A stretch of 64,000 bases of DNA, from the NCBI GenBank assembly GCA_013286795.1, contig JABDFA010000003.1, positions 1 through 64,000 on the forward strand. The letters run 5' to 3'. Below the pieces are notes generated by a model. It saw only the letters and a list, made by a program, of their open reading frames with translations. It ran no database searches and was not told the origin of the DNA. Numbering within the stretch: the first letter of the stretch is position 1; every line of letters begins with the position of its first letter. The position numbers and the translations under genes were made by a program. The DNA comes from Candidatus Babelota bacterium (GTDB lineage: Bacteria; Babelota; Babeliae; Babelales; JABDEC01). This document shows positions 61,544 through 64,000 of the stretch, one piece after another.

Positions 61544-64000
61544 ATGAATGAAATTAAAAAGAATCTTTGGCAAATTCCAATAACTGAGGTGTATAAAACC
61601 TTAGATACTGATCAAAAAGGTTTAAGTTCTGAAACTGCGCAAAAGTTATTAGATAAATTTGGACAAAACAAAATAAAAAAAGAAAAATCTAGCTCTGCTT
61701 TTGAAATATTTTTAAATCAATTTAAAAGCCCACTTATTTTACTTTTAATTTTTGCGACAATAATAGCCTATTTTATAGGTGACATAATTGAAGCATCGAT
61801 AATATTAACTATTTTACTTTTAAATGCATGTCTAAGCTTTTTTCAAGAATATAAAGCAGAAAAAGCATTTCAACTTTTAAGAGAATATACTATTACAAAA
61901 TCAAAAGTTTTGCGAGACAATAAATTAATAGACATAGATTCAAAAAATATAGTAGTTGGTGATATTGTATACTTAAATCCAGGTGATTTAGTACCTGCAG
62001 ATTTGAGAATTATAAATTCTAAAAATCTCTTGGTAAACGAAGCAGCTCTTACCGGAGAATCCAATCCTGCACAAAAAGTAAATTTAGATACAGAATTTAA
62101 AGAGGAATTCAATCCTACTCAAGCTAAACATATTTTATTTATGGGAACCTCTATTTTTTCCGGAACCGCATCTGCCATTGTGATTTCAACTGGTCAGGAA
62201 ACATATTTTGGCCAAATAGCTCAATACATACAACAATCGACACCTCCTACAGATTTTCAAAAAAATATGGCCAAATTCAGTATGTTATTAATGAAGGTTA
62301 CTATATTAATGACATTACTAATTTTTATTGTTAATACATTACAACATAAAAGCTTAATGGAGTCAGTTCTTTTTGCTTTGGCTTTGGCTATTGGTATTAC
62401 ACCTGAGCTTCTTCCTGTAATTATAACAATTACTTTAGCCAAAGGAGCTCTACATATGGCAAGCAAAAAGGTAATTGTAAAAAAGCTTTCTAGCGTAGAA
62501 AATTTAGGCAATATGGATATTCTTTGCTCAGATAAAACCGGAACTATAACTGAGGGTATTTTTAACTTACAAGAAAGTAAAAATTTTGATGATGCTACAG
62601 ATAATAAACTAATAATATATGGGTTATTATGTAGCCAAGAGGATTCACATAATAACCATAATGGTATTGTTCAGCCATCCAATCCAATGGACAAAGCTAT
62701 TTGGGATCAACTAAAAATCAATAAATTAGAATCTGAAATAACAAAATATAAAATTTTAGACACAGCTGAATTTGATTTTAATAGAAGAAGAGCAAGCTGC
62801 TTAGTTCAATATAATGATCAAAAAATTATAATTTTAAAAGGTTCACCTGATAAAACAATTCCGGTATCAACTAAAATATTAATGAATGGCCAAACCCAAG
62901 ATTTAACTGGTGATATTTTAAATAAAATAAATACAAAAATTGAAAACTATGAAAAAGATGGCGTAAGAATAATTCTGATTGCTGCTAAAAGAACTGATAT
63001 CACAAAACTAACTATCAAAGATGAAACAGATCTAACAATTTTAGGTTACTTAACATTTATTGATCCTCCAAAAAAAACGGCCAAAGATTCATTACAAAAA
63101 ATAAAGAATCTTGGGGTACAAATAAAAATTATTACAGGAGATAGCCCAATAATTACTCGTAAAGTATGCAAAGATATAAACCTAGAAATAATAGAAGATA
63201 AAATAATAACTGGTGATATTTTAGAAAAACTTAGCCCTGAAGAATCTAGTCAATATTTTTTAAAATATAATATATTTGCCAGAATTACACCTGAACAAAA
63301 GTATAATATAGTAAAATCATTAAATAAAAGTGATCATATAGTAGGTTTTTTGGGAGATGGAATTAATGATTCTCCTGCATTAAAAATTTCTGATGTGGGA
63401 ATCTCTGTAGATTCAGCAGCAGAAATTGCAAAAAGTTCAGCTGATATAATTTTACTGCATAAAAGCTTACGTGTTTTAATCGATGGAATTATTTATGGAA
63501 GAAAAGCCTTTGGTAATACAACTAAATATATTCTAAATACTATAAGTTCCAATTTTGGTAATATGGTTACAATAACACTAGTCTCCTTTTTTATTCCATT
63601 TTTACCAATGTTACCATCACAAATTTTACTTTCCAATTTTATAACTGATTTAACCCTAATAACTATCTCAACCGACAGTGTAGATCCTGAATTTACTGTA
63701 AAACCAAAAAAATGGAATATGTCTTTAATATCTAAATTTATGATTATTTTTGGAGTATTAAGTTCTTTTTTTGATTTATTTTATATTATACCAATGTTAT
63801 ACATTATCAAAGCATCACCTGAGCAATTCAGAACAGGACTATTTATTTTATCCTGCCTTATGGAAATTTTCGTTACCTTTATAATAAGAACTGTTCATCC
63901 ATTTTATAAAAGCCGACCAAGTAACCAATTATTTATGACAGCTTTAATTATGTTAATTGTTACATTAGTCATACCATTTACATCCTTGGGACATAAGCTT
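61544..64000 (+). CDS. mgtA: P-type Mg2+-transporting ATPase, MgtA-like (C-terminal end outside window)
   Basis: 819 residues are visible with an open frame to the window edge. It has an N-terminal cation-ATPase domain, two helices (PLILLLIFATIIAYFIGDII) and the actuator motif VNEAALTGES. Helix 4 has IGITPELLPVIITITLAKGA, typical of the MgtA/MgtB (P3B) group. The phosphorylation motif CSDKTGT has Asp330, and the hinge is GDGINDSPALK. C-terminal helices continue to the end. It imports Mg2+ using ATP. The ATG at 61544 opens the family N terminus (LWQIPITEVYKTL). I see no obvious Mg2+-sensing leader in the short 116-nt gap upstream. Confidence 0.9.
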   Translation, partial: MNEIKKNLWQIPITEVYKTLDTDQKGLSSETAQKLLDKFGQNKIKKEKSSSAFEIFLNQFKSPLILLLIFATIIAYFIGDIIEASIILTILLLNACLSFFQEYKAEKAFQLLREYTITKSKVLRDNKLIDIDSKNIVVGDIVYLNPGDLVPADLRIINSKNLLVNEAALTGESNPAQKVNLDTEFKEEFNPTQAKHILFMGTSIFSGTASAIVISTGQETYFGQIAQYIQQSTPPTDFQKNMAKFSMLLMKVTILMTLLIFIVNTLQHKSLMESVLFALALAIGITPELLPVIITITLAKGALHMASKKVIVKKLSSVENLGNMDILCSDKTGTITEGIFNLQESKNFDDATDNKLIIYGLLCSQEDSHNNHNGIVQPSNPMDKAIWDQLKINKLESEITKYKILDTAEFDFNRRRASCLVQYNDQKIIILKGSPDKTIPVSTKILMNGQTQDLTGDILNKINTKIENYEKDGVRIILIAAKRTDITKLTIKDETDLTILGYLTFIDPPKKTAKDSLQKIKNLGVQIKIITGDSPIITRKVCKDINLEIIEDKIITGDILEKLSPEESSQYFLKYNIFARITPEQKYNIVKSLNKSDHIVGFLGDGINDSPALKISDVGISVDSAAEIAKSSADIILLHKSLRVLIDGIIYGRKAFGNTTKYILNTISSNFGNMVTITLVSFFIPFLPMLPSQILLSNFITDLTLITISTDSVDPEFTVKPKKWNMSLISKFMIIFGVLSSFFDLFYIIPMLYIIKASPEQFRTGLFILSCLMEIFVTFIIRTVHPFYKSRPSNQLFMTALIMLIVTLVIPFTSLGHKL

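Overview
This window is a very AT-rich bacterial chromosome segment. It looks like an obligate intracellular bacterium of protists, most probably of the phylum Dependentiae (TM6; compare Candidatus Babela massiliensis). That placement is inference from gene content: two tandem ATP/ADP translocases, a Tol-Pal type envelope machine (so a Gram-negative envelope), about a dozen secreted ankyrin-repeat proteins plus a secreted WD40 protein, and ordinary bacterial housekeeping genes scattered singly among them. No 16S rRNA is present, so taxonomy cannot be settled here.

Layout. 1-3.1 kb: tolQ-tolR-tolA-tolB on the minus strand (tolB runs off the window). 3.3-10.3 kb: cca, an ankyrin gene, an ERF recombinase, tRNA-Ala, a DUF5674 pair, dsbD, an ankyrin gene with a C10 tract upstream, gene relics and a ribosome hibernation factor. 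10.5-21.4 kb: der, dnaX, SRP RNA, tRNA-Ser, rpsB, two nucleotide translocases, lon. 21.4-30.5 kb: a DUF4143 ATPase, an exported GNAT, cmk, recJ, a DJ-1 homologue, a tandem ankyrin pair and lysS. 30.5-41.9 kb: an ankyrin protein with a clan-CD-protease-like HG...C pattern, a WD40 protein, dnaJ, then five tandem secreted ankyrin paralogues, an exported sugar epimerase and a flavoprotein. 41.9-53.3 kb: a TonB-like protein, MPG glycosylase, a GIY-YIG/TilS fusion, gyrB, tadA, a DksA-type zinc-finger protein, tRNA-Thr, rpsI, glmS. 53.3-64 kb: four tandem small secreted paralogues, a second DUF4143 ATPase, ppa, hicAB, an ankyrin gene, a ligase-ACP-acyltransferase fusion with acpS, and the start of an MgtA-type P-type ATPase.

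The most unusual points are these. (1) All five tandem ankyrin paralogues at 35.2-39.3 kb end exactly in a CaaX prenylation-type tetrapeptide (CVIL, CLVL, CAIL, CLIM, CIIL). (2) The GIY-YIG nuclease module fused in frame to TilS is bracketed by inverted copies of the dispersed GC-rich repeat, and one copy is translated as the linker. (3) Secreted gene families have expanded as tandem units that carry along the 3' end of a neighbouring housekeeping gene (two relic glmS 3' ends, a 42-bp epimerase 3' end, a dsbD 3' end). (4) An ankyrin protein carries a cysteine-protease-like domain. (5) Four small secreted proteins have mature N termini that resemble mitochondrial presequences. (6) A roughly 0.3-0.36 kb MITE-like element occurs twice.

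Together the accessory genes read as a secreted host-interaction repertoire: Sec-type leaders, then ankyrin or WD40 scaffolds, short F-box-like motifs, basic NLS-like stretches and CaaX tails. It is laid over a reduced core genome that imports ATP from its host. Functions of the accessory proteins are inferred from sequence pattern only.
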